From the NCBI GenBank assembly GCA_910584725.1, contig CAJUBE010000035.1:1-50890 (forward strand): a DNA stretch of 50,890 nucleotides, given 5' to 3'. Numbering within the stretch: position 1 is the stretch's first letter; every line of letters begins with the position of its first letter. Source of the DNA: an uncultured Lachnospiraceae bacterium (GTDB lineage: Bacteria > Bacillota > Clostridia > Lachnospirales > Lachnospiraceae). The notes under the pieces were generated by a model. That model was given only the letters and a program-made list of their open reading frames with translations, ran no database searches and was not told where the DNA came from. Made by a program: the position numbers and the translations under genes. Below are positions 32,366 through 41,191 of the stretch, piece after piece.

Positions 32366-33079
32366 TTATTGGTTTTTATTCACAATCCGCGTCTCATACC
32401 TGCCCGTGGCAATCTCGATATACCGCACAAACAGCGACACCTTATTGTCCTCGTTCAGATTCTCCCAGACCGTCTTCGTGAACTCGTCGATACCGCCCTC
32501 AATGCCCACAAGCGTCGGCTCCCCCTCAAAGCTGGGCAGCGGATTGCCGTCGCCCATATAGGTATGGATAAACCGTCCCTCACCGGCCTTCGGATTCTCA
32601 TACGCGAAGGTGTAGCGGCTGCAGGAGGACGGATCCCCGTTGTTGCTCTTTAAAATGGACATGGCATAGTTGTAGCCGCCGTTCTCCAGATGCATGATTC
32701 CCGAGATGCGGGGCGTGTAGTTGGGTGCGTCAGGCTCAAATTTCCTCGTGCGCAGCGCCTGCTCGAAAGTCTGCTGCCTGTCCATCAGCTCATAGATCGT
32801 GTCCGTCTGATCTCCGTTTGTGACAATGGTTTTATTGCCAAGCACCCGCACAGGCGCATAGATAATCAGGCTGGGGTCTTCCAGTTTGGAGGGATCAAAC
32901 GCCTGCGTGCGTATCCCCTCGCCATCCGCCACAAACACCCGGTTCCTGCTGTTGCTGCTGCGTCCCATTATAAAATACGCCGTCACCGCATACGCGCCGT
33001 CCGCCGACTTCCCGATCACAATCCCCCGGCCCGGGTACGCGTTCCCGGCGAGTTCCTGCGCTAGACTTTTCTTCTCCAT
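32366..33079 (-). CDS. IMP cyclohydrolase, archaeal PurO-like
   Basis: Closes the purine ring, FAICAR to IMP. The protein (237 aa) resembles the archaeal PurO-type IMP_cyclohyd family and not the PurH domain: it has NAYPGRGIVIGKSADG at about residues 12-27, YFIMGRSSNSRNRVF at about 35-49, a central RISGIMHLENGGYNYAMSIL and a C-terminal GRYETRIVN. ATG 33079 has AGGAGAGG upstream; the longer reading frame to 33166 runs into a repeat element. It stands between guaB and the AICAR transformylase gene, giving the reactions AICAR to FAICAR to IMP to XMP in one operon. Confidence 0.85.
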   Translation of the reverse strand: MEKKSLAQELAGNAYPGRGIVIGKSADGAYAVTAYFIMGRSSNSRNRVFVADGEGIRTQAFDPSKLEDPSLIIYAPVRVLGNKTIVTNGDQTDTIYELMDRQQTFEQALRTRKFEPDAPNYTPRISGIMHLENGGYNYAMSILKSNNGDPSSCSRYTFAYENPKAGEGRFIHTYMGDGNPLPSFEGEPTLVGIEGGIDEFTKTVWENLNEDNKVSLFVRYIEIATGRYETRIVNKNQ

Positions 33080-33112
33080 AGTATTCGTTTCCTCTCCTAA
33101 AGCATCTTTATG

Positions 33113-33208
33113 CGGAGAATGCCTGCTCTTTGGCATTCTCCCACGCGAAACATAGAACTGCTTCACGAAGCGGCCCTTGCCGCGAGTGATTAGAAGTTCT
33201 TTTCGCGT
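33113..33208. repeat. Two-hairpin dispersed element, copy G
   Basis: Hairpin 1 GGAGAATGCC/GGCATTCTCC (33114-33141). Hairpin 2 outer stem ACGCGAAA/TTTCGCGT (33143-33150 with 33201-33208), middle AGAACT/AGTTCT, inner GCGGC/GCCGC. It ends three bases before the guaB stop codon and is the most distant copy from the cluster at 6.5-10.7 kb. Confidence 0.9.
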
Positions 33209-33210
33209 TG

Positions 33211-34665
33211 TTATTCGTCCACACTGTAGTTCGGCGCTTCCTTCGTGATATGAATATCATGCGGATGGCTCTCCTTCAAGGACGCCGCCGAAATCTTCAC
33301 AAACTGACCGTTCTGCTTTAACTCCTCAATCGTTCTGGTTCCACAATACCCCATGCCGGAGCGCAAGCCCCCCATCAACTGGAACACCGTGTCCTCCACG
33401 CTGCCCTTGTAGGCCACACGGCCCTCCACGCCCTCCGGCACCAGCTTCTTGGCGTCGGTCTGGAAATAGCGGTCCTTGCTGCCGTTCTCCATGGCGGCGA
33501 TGGAGCCCATGCCGCGGTATACTTTATATTTTCTTCCCTGATAAAGCTCGTAAGTGCCCGGGCTCTCCTCGCAGCCCGCAAACATGCTGCCCATCATGCA
33601 GACATCACCGCCCGCCGCGATCGCTTTCGTCATGTCGCCCGAATACTTGATGCCGCCGTCCGCGATAATCGGCACGCCGGACTCCTTCGCCGCCTCATAG
33701 GCGTGCATAATCGCCGTAATCTGTGGCACGCCGATACCTGCCACCACGCGCGTCGTGCAGATGGAACCGGGGCCGATCCCCACCTTCACCGCATCAGCGC
33801 CCGCCTCAATCAGCGCCTTCGTGCCCGCTCCCGTGGCAACATTTCCTGCAATCACCTGCAAATCCGGGTACTTCTCCTTAATCATCCGCAGACATTTCAG
33901 CACATTCTCGGAATGACCGTGAGCGGAATCCAGCACCACCACATCCACCTTGGCCGCGATCAGCTCCTTCACCCGATCCAGCACATTTGCGGTAATACCC
34001 ACACCCGCACCGCACAACAGCCTGCCCTGACTATCCTTGGCCGAAAGCGGATATTTAATGGCCTTTTCAATATCCTTGATAGTAATAAGTCCCACCAGAT
34101 TGTAATCGTCGTCCACAATAGGCAGTTTTTCCTTACGCGCCTTCGCAAGCATCTCTTTCGCCTGATCCAGCGTAATACCAGCCTTGGCGGTAATCAGATT
34201 CTCGGAAGTCATGGACTCTTTAATTTTTTTCTTGAAATCTGTCTCGAATTTTAAATCGCGATTGGTAATGATCCCGACCAATTTTCTGCCTTCCGTAATC
34301 GGAACACCGGAGATTTTGAATTTGGCCATCAACGCGTCGGCATCAGCCAGCGTGTGTTCCGGTGTCAGTGAAAAAGGATCTGTAATAACGCCGTTCTCTG
34401 AACGCTTCACCTTATCTACTTCCTCGGCCTGCGCTTCAATAGACATGTTCTTGTGAATGATGCCGATGCCTCCCTGTCTGGCCATGGCAATCGCCATCCT
34501 GTGCTCAGTCACCGTGTCCATCCCCGCGCTCATCATGGGAATGTTCAGCCGAATTTTCTTTGTAAGATTCGTTGTCAAGTCCACCTGATTCGGAATCACC
34601 TGAGAGTAGCTCGGCACTAAGAGCACATCGTCAAAAGTAATTCCTTCGCCAATAATCTGACCCAT
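33211..34665 (-). CDS. guaB: IMP dehydrogenase
   Basis: NAD-dependent oxidation of IMP to XMP, the committed step to GMP. The 484-aa protein has the TIM-barrel start TFDDVLLVPSYSQV at about residues 10-23, two CBS domains at about 90-205, the catalytic cysteine in GPGSICTTRVVAGIG near residue 300 and the flap region YFQTDAKKLVPEGVEGRV at about 400-417. AGGAGAG lies five bases before the ATG. It is the first gene of a purine operon that continues with the IMP cyclohydrolase and AICAR transformylase genes. Confidence 0.96.
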   Translation of the reverse strand: MGQIIGEGITFDDVLLVPSYSQVIPNQVDLTTNLTKKIRLNIPMMSAGMDTVTEHRMAIAMARQGGIGIIHKNMSIEAQAEEVDKVKRSENGVITDPFSLTPEHTLADADALMAKFKISGVPITEGRKLVGIITNRDLKFETDFKKKIKESMTSENLITAKAGITLDQAKEMLAKARKEKLPIVDDDYNLVGLITIKDIEKAIKYPLSAKDSQGRLLCGAGVGITANVLDRVKELIAAKVDVVVLDSAHGHSENVLKCLRMIKEKYPDLQVIAGNVATGAGTKALIEAGADAVKVGIGPGSICTTRVVAGIGVPQITAIMHAYEAAKESGVPIIADGGIKYSGDMTKAIAAGGDVCMMGSMFAGCEESPGTYELYQGRKYKVYRGMGSIAAMENGSKDRYFQTDAKKLVPEGVEGRVAYKGSVEDTVFQLMGGLRSGMGYCGTRTIEELKQNGQFVKISAASLKESHPHDIHITKEAPNYSVDE

Positions 34666-34695
34666 CTTCTCTCCTCCTGTGTGTTGTGCTGATGC

Positions 34696-34794
34696 ATTAT
34701 AGGTATCTAATCGAGCAGAGAAGATTCATCTTCCCTACTCGCCGCGCACCCCATGCGCCTTTTAGCGGCATACCTCCTCTGCATGGGGCTGCGC
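34696..34794 (-). promoter_or_regulatory. guaB upstream region: -10 box and two hairpins
   Basis: A TATAAT (34696-34701) without a clear -35 lies 30 bases before the guaB start. Upstream of it are GAG-AG-GAAGAT/ATCTTC-CT-CTC (34713-34740) and GCGCA-CCCCATGC/GCATGGGG-TGCGC (34744-34794, 13 bp). No purine riboswitch or PurR box could be recognised. Confidence 0.5.
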
Positions 34795-34801
34795 ATATAC
34801 A

Positions 34802-34831
34802 AATACTGCCAGCCCTTCAACTGACAGTATT
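34802..34831 (-). terminator. Hairpin after the membrane-protein gene
   Basis: AATACTG-CAG/CTG-CAGTATT (34802-34812 with 34821-34831), about 20 bases after the stop of the gene at 34852. The T-run on the minus strand (TTTGTAT) is weak. Confidence 0.55.
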
Positions 34832-34851
34832 GCTTTCCATACTTTATTCTG

Positions 34852-35352
34852 CTAATCCGTAAAAACCTTACGGGGCGAAACACCCTGAATCGCCTTAACC
34901 ATCTCCGCGTTCGGCTCCAGAATAATCTTCGTGTCGCCGTTCCAGATCATCATATAACGCCGCTCCGGCTGCGCAGCAATGCCCGAGCTGTAATCAACCG
35001 TCTTCATCTGGCGGTTTTTGTAAGAGTCCAGTCTGTGAGAATTGAGTGGTGCAAAAATCTCCATCTGCTCCAGAGAATAACTGCCCGCCTTCTTTCTGCG
35101 GGTTTTCGCCAAAACCTTATCAACGCTCAGCTCCTTATCGAGATACAGATACTCATACTCGATCTCCGCGTTCATATGCGCAAAGTAGGCGCAGCCGCCC
35201 AGTACAATCGCAATCAGCATTCCCACCACAAAGGGCGTCAGGAATCCGATCAGTCCGAAAACCACCGTCAGCATGATAAGCAGCATCTTTAAAAAACGCA
35301 TCATTACGGACGGCTTTCTCGCCACCAGCAATTCCACATATGTTTCGCTCAT
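34852..35352 (-). CDS. Small membrane protein of unknown function
   Basis: A 166-aa protein with one or two hydrophobic segments at about residues 17-58 (a hairpin around GFLTPFVVGM) and a soluble C-terminal part starting NAEIEYEYLYLDKELSVDKVL. The latter has a basic RRKKAGSYSLEQMEIFAP turn and PERRYMMIWNGDTKIILEPN near the end, features seen in DUF-type Lachnospiraceae proteins and suggesting a PH-like or beta-rich fold at the inner membrane face. A consensus-like promoter (35433-35461) and a hairpin terminator make it a single-gene unit. Confidence 0.75.
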   Translation of the reverse strand: MSETYVELLVARKPSVMMRFLKMLLIMLTVVFGLIGFLTPFVVGMLIAIVLGGCAYFAHMNAEIEYEYLYLDKELSVDKVLAKTRRKKAGSYSLEQMEIFAPLNSHRLDSYKNRQMKTVDYSSGIAAQPERRYMMIWNGDTKIILEPNAEMVKAIQGVSPRKVFTD

Positions 35353-35432
35353 ACAGTAACCTCCATCATTAAAGTCAAAGCCATCTTCCGTTTGGAGAGG
35401 CTTTACCGCCTGTCCATTGAAAATATAAAGAT

Positions 35433-35461
35433 ATCATATAACAAATTGGAGAAAGTTGCAA
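35433..35461 (-). promoter_or_regulatory. Promoter of the gene at 34852
   Basis: TTGCAA (35456-35461), 17-base spacer, TATGAT (35433-35438) on the minus strand, about 80 bases before the start codon. Confidence 0.75.
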
Positions 35462-35521
35462 GGTTAAACATACCATATGGGGAGTTGAAGCACATTTTCC
35501 CGAAGCATCCCCGGCTGTGGA

Positions 35522-35556
35522 CAGAAAGAGCTGCCACAGCTCCATGCCGCGGCAGC
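35522..35556 (-). terminator. Possible terminator of the flagellin gene
   Basis: GCTGCC/GGCAGC (35530-35535 with 35551-35556) with a competing CTGTGG/CCACAG stem, then TCTTTCTG on the minus strand, about 40 bases after the flagellin stop. The T-run is broken. Confidence 0.4.
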
Positions 35557-35594
35557 CCAAAATATCTTTCACACATCCAAATATCACACCATCT

Positions 35595-38500
35595 CTACGT
35601 CAACAACTGCATCGCAAGCTGCGCATTCTGCTGCGCCTGCGCCATCACGGCCTGCCCCGCCTGCTGTAAGATATTCAGATTGGAAAATTCCACCATCTCC
35701 TTCGATATATCTGCGTCACGGATGCGGGACTCCGCCGCCTGGGTGTTCTCCTCATTGTTGCGGTTGTTATTGATCGTATGCTCCAGACGATTTTGCTGCG
35801 CGCCGAAAGTGCTTCTCATGTCCGACACTATTTTTATCGCATCCTTCAGCCTGTTTGTCGCCTTCTCCGCATTCTCAACCGTGGACACACAGATAGAGTT
35901 GATGCCAAGCATCATCGTGGAAAACTGCGGGCTGTACACCTCGAATCTGTCGCCCTCATTGCTGCTGACCCTGATCGTCCGCTCCCGCACCGTCTTTTTC
36001 TCCGCGTGCTCCTCAAAGAACAACTGATTTCTCGCGCTGCCGGTCACCTGCTCGATGGTATGCTTGCCCATTCTCGTATAGGAAATCTTCAAGCATCCCT
36101 TTTTGGTTATCTCTGCCGCCAGCGGCAGATTCTGCTTCGCAAATTCATCCGTCAACACATTTACAATTTCTTCCGCAGTATATTTTCTTCCTTTTTCCAG
36201 TCCTGACAGATCGATTACCTTTAACTCACCCTCGAGCAAAAAGGTCAGTTCATTATCATTTTCACCAAAAACCACACCATCGCTGAGATCCTTTGTACCG
36301 ATAATGTAGGCCGGAATCAGTTTGCCGATCGTATGATAAAAAGTCTCATACGCCGCGTTTCCGCGAATGCCGTCAATGTAGAAAAAGCCTTCTGCCGGGG
36401 TCGCGATATCGTGATCCTTGGTCATGGTAAAGCTGATTGCCACCTTATCCTTATTGCCGTAAATGCCAGTATCATGCCTGCCGATATCCACTTCAATCAG
36501 ACCGGGATGCAGCGGCAAATCTATGCCAAGCTCTGCCTTAAGCGCATCAACCTGATCCTTCAGCTCCTTCAGCTCCGTATGCGCCCTCATATCGTCGTTC
36601 AAATCCCAATTCTCGTAATTTTCAAGGGTCCAGTCCAGCTTTTCCTGAATCATGTTTTTCAGTTCTTCGCCGCTGTAAACTCCTTCCTCCCACTCGTTCG
36701 CTTTAAGCTTCAAACGAATCGAGAGTGTCTTCACCGCGCCTTCCTCTGTACCGTCATGATCCTTATCTGCAATAAAGTTTAAGTCTATCACCAGATTATC
36801 GCTGACACCTGACTGCAAATGAGTCGGATCAATAACCACATCATGACGCCCCTGCGCAAAGATATCGTCCGCAAACTGCTCGCCGTTTATATCCGTAGGA
36901 TCGGCCAGTTTACTCTCCACCTCCGTGTAGCCGCACATCACATGATGGAAAAAGCCGCCGCCGATTTTATTTGTCTGCTCGAGATTCGCATTGTTGTTGG
37001 TGGCGATACTGTTCATGCCCGAAAACTGATACTGGCTACCCGGTCTCTTCGCCTTCAGACTCAGCGTGTTCGCATTCGGATCGAGCACCACCTCAATCCC
37101 GTCATCCGCCGCCACGCCCTGCGCCTGCAGCGCGGCGTCGATTTTCGTCTGCAGCTCTGTCTTGATCGCGTCCAGTGACGTGGGCACCGGGGGATTGCCC
37201 GTGCTGTGTGACAGCTCGACCGCAACCTCGACCGCCGTTTTCTGATAACCGGGCTTGAAGCTGAACTTCAAATCGCTGTTCCACCGATCCAGCACAATCC
37301 CGTTCGCGTCGAGGGCGGTGCTGGTCACCGTGCTGTGCTTGGCGGAGTGGAACCCGCCAACCCCGCCGGCATCCATATAAGCCGTCACCCACGTGGGCTC
37401 CACCAGACCGCCGCCGCTGCCGGAGTCCACCTCGATCTTGGATCCCGGTGCGATAATCGTTATCTGCGTTCCGTTTGACGTCACCGCCACGTTCGGTTTC
37501 GGCTCGTAGCCAAACATATCCCCCATAACCGTGCCGCCGGAAGCGTATGTCATGTCCATCTTGCAGTACCCGGGCGTGTTCTTTGTAAAAGTGAAGTAGC
37601 CATTCCCATCATAGTCAGCCGTCACATCATAAGCTGCCAACTGATTATTCAATTGTGTTTTCAGCTCTTCCCACCCGTGCCAGGTTGTGATATTCAATTG
37701 AGGATACTTTATTCCGGTATCGTCACTAATAGAAAACTCAAACGTTTTTGTGGCGCCATTAAGTTCTCCGTTCTGCTGAACCGGCTTATTCAGCGTCATA
37801 CTCGCCTGTGTCTTATTTTCAAGACCGAATATGGCGTTCGCCGTCGCGTCCTTTTCGTCGGCGCTATAGCTGATGCTGATTCCCATGTCCAAAGCCTCCA
37901 GCACCAGACGCCCGCCCTCATTGTACGCTCTGACCTTGACCGGCATCTGCAGCTTTCCGCCCGGATTGTCAGGGTCGGGGATCTCATATGTTGCGGTAGT
38001 CAGCTTATCATTGATTCTGCCCGCAATTCCATTCGCGTCAAACGGTCCTTCCGTACTATCTGTTAAGTCCAGCTCCACCTTATGACTTCCCGTACTGTCC
38101 GTGTAGGTGAACGTAAACTTATCGTTATCGCCGTCCGTTAACGTGATGCTGTTCGAGAGATACTGGTCGCTCACAGCCTTAGCCGGCGTCTTCACTTTAT
38201 TCAGCTCTGTGAAAAATTTATCATCCTTTCCGCTGTTGCTGTCATAAGCGGTGATAGAGGTTTCTTTTCCTTTATGGGGTCTTACGATAGTGGAGGTGAG
38301 CACGAACCGGCCGTTCTCTATGCTCACCGAAGCGCCGCCAAAACCCTCTCCGAAATTTTCAGGCTTATTGATCTGCTTCTGCAGCTCCACCGCCAGCGCC
38401 TCCGGCGTTGCGTAATCACCCGCATCTAACTGAAGCGTCCGCTCCTTACCGTTTAGGTTGATGGTAATCGTATCATTCTTGCCCTTTTCAATTGTCATAG

Positions 38501-41027
38501 CACCGGTAAGGTACGCATGGTGCGGGCCTATGGCGAGCTTCGCCGGCTCCTGCGCGTCCACGCCCGGATGCCCCTGCTCATCGGCGGAGGTTCCCCGCGA
38601 AGTGCCGCCCGACCAGTATGTGACGCTCTCTTTGCCGGTTCCCGAAATCGTAACCTTCCGCGGCTGTGAGGTGCCTTCGCCGTGGGCATCGGCAAACTCA
38701 ATCGGCGTCGCCTTGTTCATCGCGTCCCGGATACCGTTAGCGTCTGGAGCCCCGTTAAAGTCAAAATAGGTATCCACGCCATCAATGGTAACCGTCATGC
38801 CGCTGCCCAGCGAGCCATCCGTTGGCACAGTAAGCGTCAGCGAACCATACCCGGTCACTGTCCTATCCACCGTATACTGGAATTCCTGCTGGAAAATATC
38901 CCGGTAACCGGCATTGTTACCGGCAACGTCAACCGCAACGCTCGTATTCCAGTTCAGGTAAGGGTCGTTATCGTTGTCGAGCGAATAGTCGCTGTTTTTA
39001 TCCACATCCCTGATTTTGATTGCGTTATTATTCGTGTCATATTCTGCTACAACCCTGTCTGCCAGCCCCTGCCTTGCCAAATCAGCGTTAATCCCGGCGA
39101 TGATAGCTGCCGCGTTCATGTCTTGATAACTGACACCCTGCAGAATGTCAATGGTGTATGTTTCGTTATAATCTAAATCCGTGTCTCTATTGGTGCTGCC
39201 ATATCTGTCTTTCGTACTCTTCAACGTAAGAGTAAAAGAATCATTCAGTCCGTCTATGATTCTGATCGCACCTACGCCAGCGTAATTCTTCGCGCTCATG
39301 GCATAAGCATTTCTGTCATTTGTTGTCTCGTTGCTCATCACCGCGTCCGTGGTCGTCCCGTAGGAATTATAATTTTTAATCGTAAACAGGGTATCGTACG
39401 CCGTGCTGGCATTCTTATTGATATTGACGATCGCATCCGGCCCTTCCTTCTTTGTCCGAATCTCCACGCCCTCAAAGTAAACCCAATCGTCCCCCACATG
39501 TTCCCTGTCATTCAGATTCGCTGTCGTGGAGTCCTTAGGCATCGTACCGTCCGGAAACTTCACCCGCTCCTTCGCTACAACCTTGCACGCCATCACCTCG
39601 TCGCCAAGACCGGCAGCCGCAAATTTCTCATTCAACTGCTTCACCATATCGTCCGCCGTGTAGCCGTCCGTGGTGTTCGTGTCGATGGTGATCGTGGTGG
39701 CGGCTGTCGTCTTATTTGGCTGCAGGACAAGCGTATTGTTCGTCCCGTCGATATAAAACCGGTTGTGCTCCTTATCCCGGGAGTCCGTCGTCAGCACCGC
39801 GCCGCCCACCACGAAGGCGGGATCCTGCCACACATATCCCTGCTGGATATTGTCGTAGAAGGCAGAATCGAACTTCGGATCCTGCGTCTCAATCCAGAAC
39901 ATATTCCCCTTAAAGCCGTTGACAATACCGATATCGCTGGAGAGCATAATAGACTTCCCGTAATGGCTGGTCTGTAAACCGGTCTTTCCCACTCCGCCAA
40001 GACTTGCCTCCTGCAGCTTAATCCCCTCATCGATAACCTTCATCAGCTCTGTTTTCGTCATCATGACTACATTGCCGTCGATAGTGGTCGTCGGCTGTTT
40101 GTGCAGTATTTGTCGGGCCAGATCAAACAGATTGAGTTCCACCGTATCCGTACCGCTTCCGTCAAAATACTCAATCTCAAACTTCATATAGTCGTTCTGA
40201 CCCTGATAGACCTCCAGCGCATACTGCGGGTCGTCCGGGTCTTCAAACGCCGTCGTGCCGATCAGCGCGCCGTATCCGCCGCCGTTATAGGTGTCCCACA
40301 GAAGATACTGCAAATCACCCGTCACGGCGTCGATCATCTCGCCGCCCTCCAGGTTGAGATTACAGATTCCCTTCTCCGTGAACTCTACATGGATCGGTCC
40401 AGCCGGGCCTGCCGCGTCGTCCAGCGCGTCTATCAGCTCATGGGTGGTATACCTCCCCGGCGGCACCTCAAGAGTTATGACCTGTCCCTGAGATTCTGCG
40501 CTTTCACGGTAACTGATAATCAACTGATTTCTGCCGTCCACCACCTCATGCACCTGCATATCGTCCCATCTTATATTGCCGCAGAGCTGGTCATAGACAG
40601 GCTCGTGCTCCTCAAAAATGTTCTGCTCATTAAAGGTGGTCGTACCGCTGATACGGTCCAGCTCGCTCTGCAGCGCGTCAAACTCCGCCTGCATGTACGC
40701 CCTGTCCGTCTCCGTGTTCGTCCCGTTCTGCGACTTGATGGTAAGCTCGTTCATCCGCTGCAGAATATCGTGCGCCTCGTTGAGCGCGCCTTCTCCGATC
40801 TGCACCCAGGAGACACCCATCTGGGCATTCTCGGTTCCCGCCTGCAGACCTCTGATCTGCCTGCGCATCTTCTCAGAGATAGCAAGCCCCGCCGCGTCGT
40901 CCGCGGCGCGGTTAATCCGATAGCCGGAAGAAAGCTTCTCCGCCTTTTTATTTTTCGCCTTGGTATTTACGTTGAATTGTCTCTGCGCATTCCATGCGGA
41001 CATGTTATGCTGAATCAATATGGACAC
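35595..41027 (-). CDS. Giant flagellin (about 1810 aa) with a modular insertion
   Basis: Exported filament protein with ordinary flagellin ends and a very large surface insert. Residues 1-140 match D0/D1 (SILIQHNMSAWNAQRQFNVN, KLSSGYRINRAADDAAGLAI, LQRMNELTIKSQNGTNTETD), and about 1675-1810 match the C-terminal D1/D0 (AAESRIRDADISKEM, NILQQAGQAVMAQA). Between them, at least nine modules repeat a pattern of NDxxTFxL strands, a DLT-type strand and a YTAEEL-type helix (about 167, 278, 430, 595, 851, 968, 1251, 1410 and 1591), like flagellin IN motifs. Typical flagellins are 280-600 aa. Seven cysteines are unusual for a filament protein. GTG 41027 has GGGAGGGGG eight bases upstream and is followed by the normal flagellin N-terminus. 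A sigma-D-like promoter precedes it. No frame break is visible. Confidence 0.92.
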   Translation of the reverse strand: MSILIQHNMSAWNAQRQFNVNTKAKNKKAEKLSSGYRINRAADDAAGLAISEKMRRQIRGLQAGTENAQMGVSWVQIGEGALNEAHDILQRMNELTIKSQNGTNTETDRAYMQAEFDALQSELDRISGTTTFNEQNIFEEHEPVYDQLCGNIRWDDMQVHEVVDGRNQLIISYRESAESQGQVITLEVPPGRYTTHELIDALDDAAGPAGPIHVEFTEKGICNLNLEGGEMIDAVTGDLQYLLWDTYNGGGYGALIGTTAFEDPDDPQYALEVYQGQNDYMKFEIEYFDGSGTDTVELNLFDLARQILHKQPTTTIDGNVVMMTKTELMKVIDEGIKLQEASLGGVGKTGLQTSHYGKSIMLSSDIGIVNGFKGNMFWIETQDPKFDSAFYDNIQQGYVWQDPAFVVGGAVLTTDSRDKEHNRFYIDGTNNTLVLQPNKTTAATTITIDTNTTDGYTADDMVKQLNEKFAAAGLGDEVMACKVVAKERVKFPDGTMPKDSTTANLNDREHVGDDWVYFEGVEIRTKKEGPDAIVNINKNASTAYDTLFTIKNYNSYGTTTDAVMSNETTNDRNAYAMSAKNYAGVGAIRIIDGLNDSFTLTLKSTKDRYGSTNRDTDLDYNETYTIDILQGVSYQDMNAAAIIAGINADLARQGLADRVVAEYDTNNNAIKIRDVDKNSDYSLDNDNDPYLNWNTSVAVDVAGNNAGYRDIFQQEFQYTVDRTVTGYGSLTLTVPTDGSLGSGMTVTIDGVDTYFDFNGAPDANGIRDAMNKATPIEFADAHGEGTSQPRKVTISGTGKESVTYWSGGTSRGTSADEQGHPGVDAQEPAKLAIGPHHAYLTGAMTIEKGKNDTITINLNGKERTLQLDAGDYATPEALAVELQKQINKPENFGEGFGGASVSIENGRFVLTSTIVRPHKGKETSITAYDSNSGKDDKFFTELNKVKTPAKAVSDQYLSNSITLTDGDNDKFTFTYTDSTGSHKVELDLTDSTEGPFDANGIAGRINDKLTTATYEIPDPDNPGGKLQMPVKVRAYNEGGRLVLEALDMGISISYSADEKDATANAIFGLENKTQASMTLNKPVQQNGELNGATKTFEFSISDDTGIKYPQLNITTWHGWEELKTQLNNQLAAYDVTADYDGNGYFTFTKNTPGYCKMDMTYASGGTVMGDMFGYEPKPNVAVTSNGTQITIIAPGSKIEVDSGSGGGLVEPTWVTAYMDAGGVGGFHSAKHSTVTSTALDANGIVLDRWNSDLKFSFKPGYQKTAVEVAVELSHSTGNPPVPTSLDAIKTELQTKIDAALQAQGVAADDGIEVVLDPNANTLSLKAKRPGSQYQFSGMNSIATNNNANLEQTNKIGGGFFHHVMCGYTEVESKLADPTDINGEQFADDIFAQGRHDVVIDPTHLQSGVSDNLVIDLNFIADKDHDGTEEGAVKTLSIRLKLKANEWEEGVYSGEELKNMIQEKLDWTLENYENWDLNDDMRAHTELKELKDQVDALKAELGIDLPLHPGLIEVDIGRHDTGIYGNKDKVAISFTMTKDHDIATPAEGFFYIDGIRGNAAYETFYHTIGKLIPAYIIGTKDLSDGVVFGENDNELTFLLEGELKVIDLSGLEKGRKYTAEEIVNVLTDEFAKQNLPLAAEITKKGCLKISYTRMGKHTIEQVTGSARNQLFFEEHAEKKTVRERTIRVSSNEGDRFEVYSPQFSTMMLGINSICVSTVENAEKATNRLKDAIKIVSDMRSTFGAQQNRLEHTINNNRNNEENTQAAESRIRDADISKEMVEFSNLNILQQAGQAVMAQAQQNAQLAMQLLT

Positions 41028-41068
41028 TGTTTCTACCCCCTCCCCATGTATTTTGGAGCTCAGAGTGG

Positions 41069-41093
41069 TATCGCTATATAAAAGACTGATTAA
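41069..41093 (-). promoter_or_regulatory. Sigma-D (flagellar) type promoter of the flagellin gene
   Basis: TTAA (41090-41093), 15-base spacer, GCGATA (41069-41074) on the minus strand, close to the TAAA-N15-GCCGATAT pattern of flagellar sigma factors. The start would be near 41060, giving a leader of about 33 bases that holds the ribosome site. Confidence 0.6.
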
Positions 41094-41191
41094 AATGCAA
41101 AAGATAATACTCTTCGTAATTGTATCGTCCACTTTTCCCTTTTGGGCAAGGTTACATAATCATTTTTGTGGAAATATCTCCCGCAAAAACT

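Noticed and set aside
34696..34794. Purine riboswitch upstream of guaB
   Set aside because: The two hairpins do not have the conserved three-way junction and loop sequences of purine riboswitches.
35375..35587. Reading frame of 70 codons on the minus strand after the flagellin
   Set aside because: It overlaps a good promoter and hairpins, starts at a GTG without a ribosome site, and has no family features.
35595..41027. Flagellin with an embedded protease (flagellinolysin)
   Set aside because: No HExxH motif is present in the long insertion.
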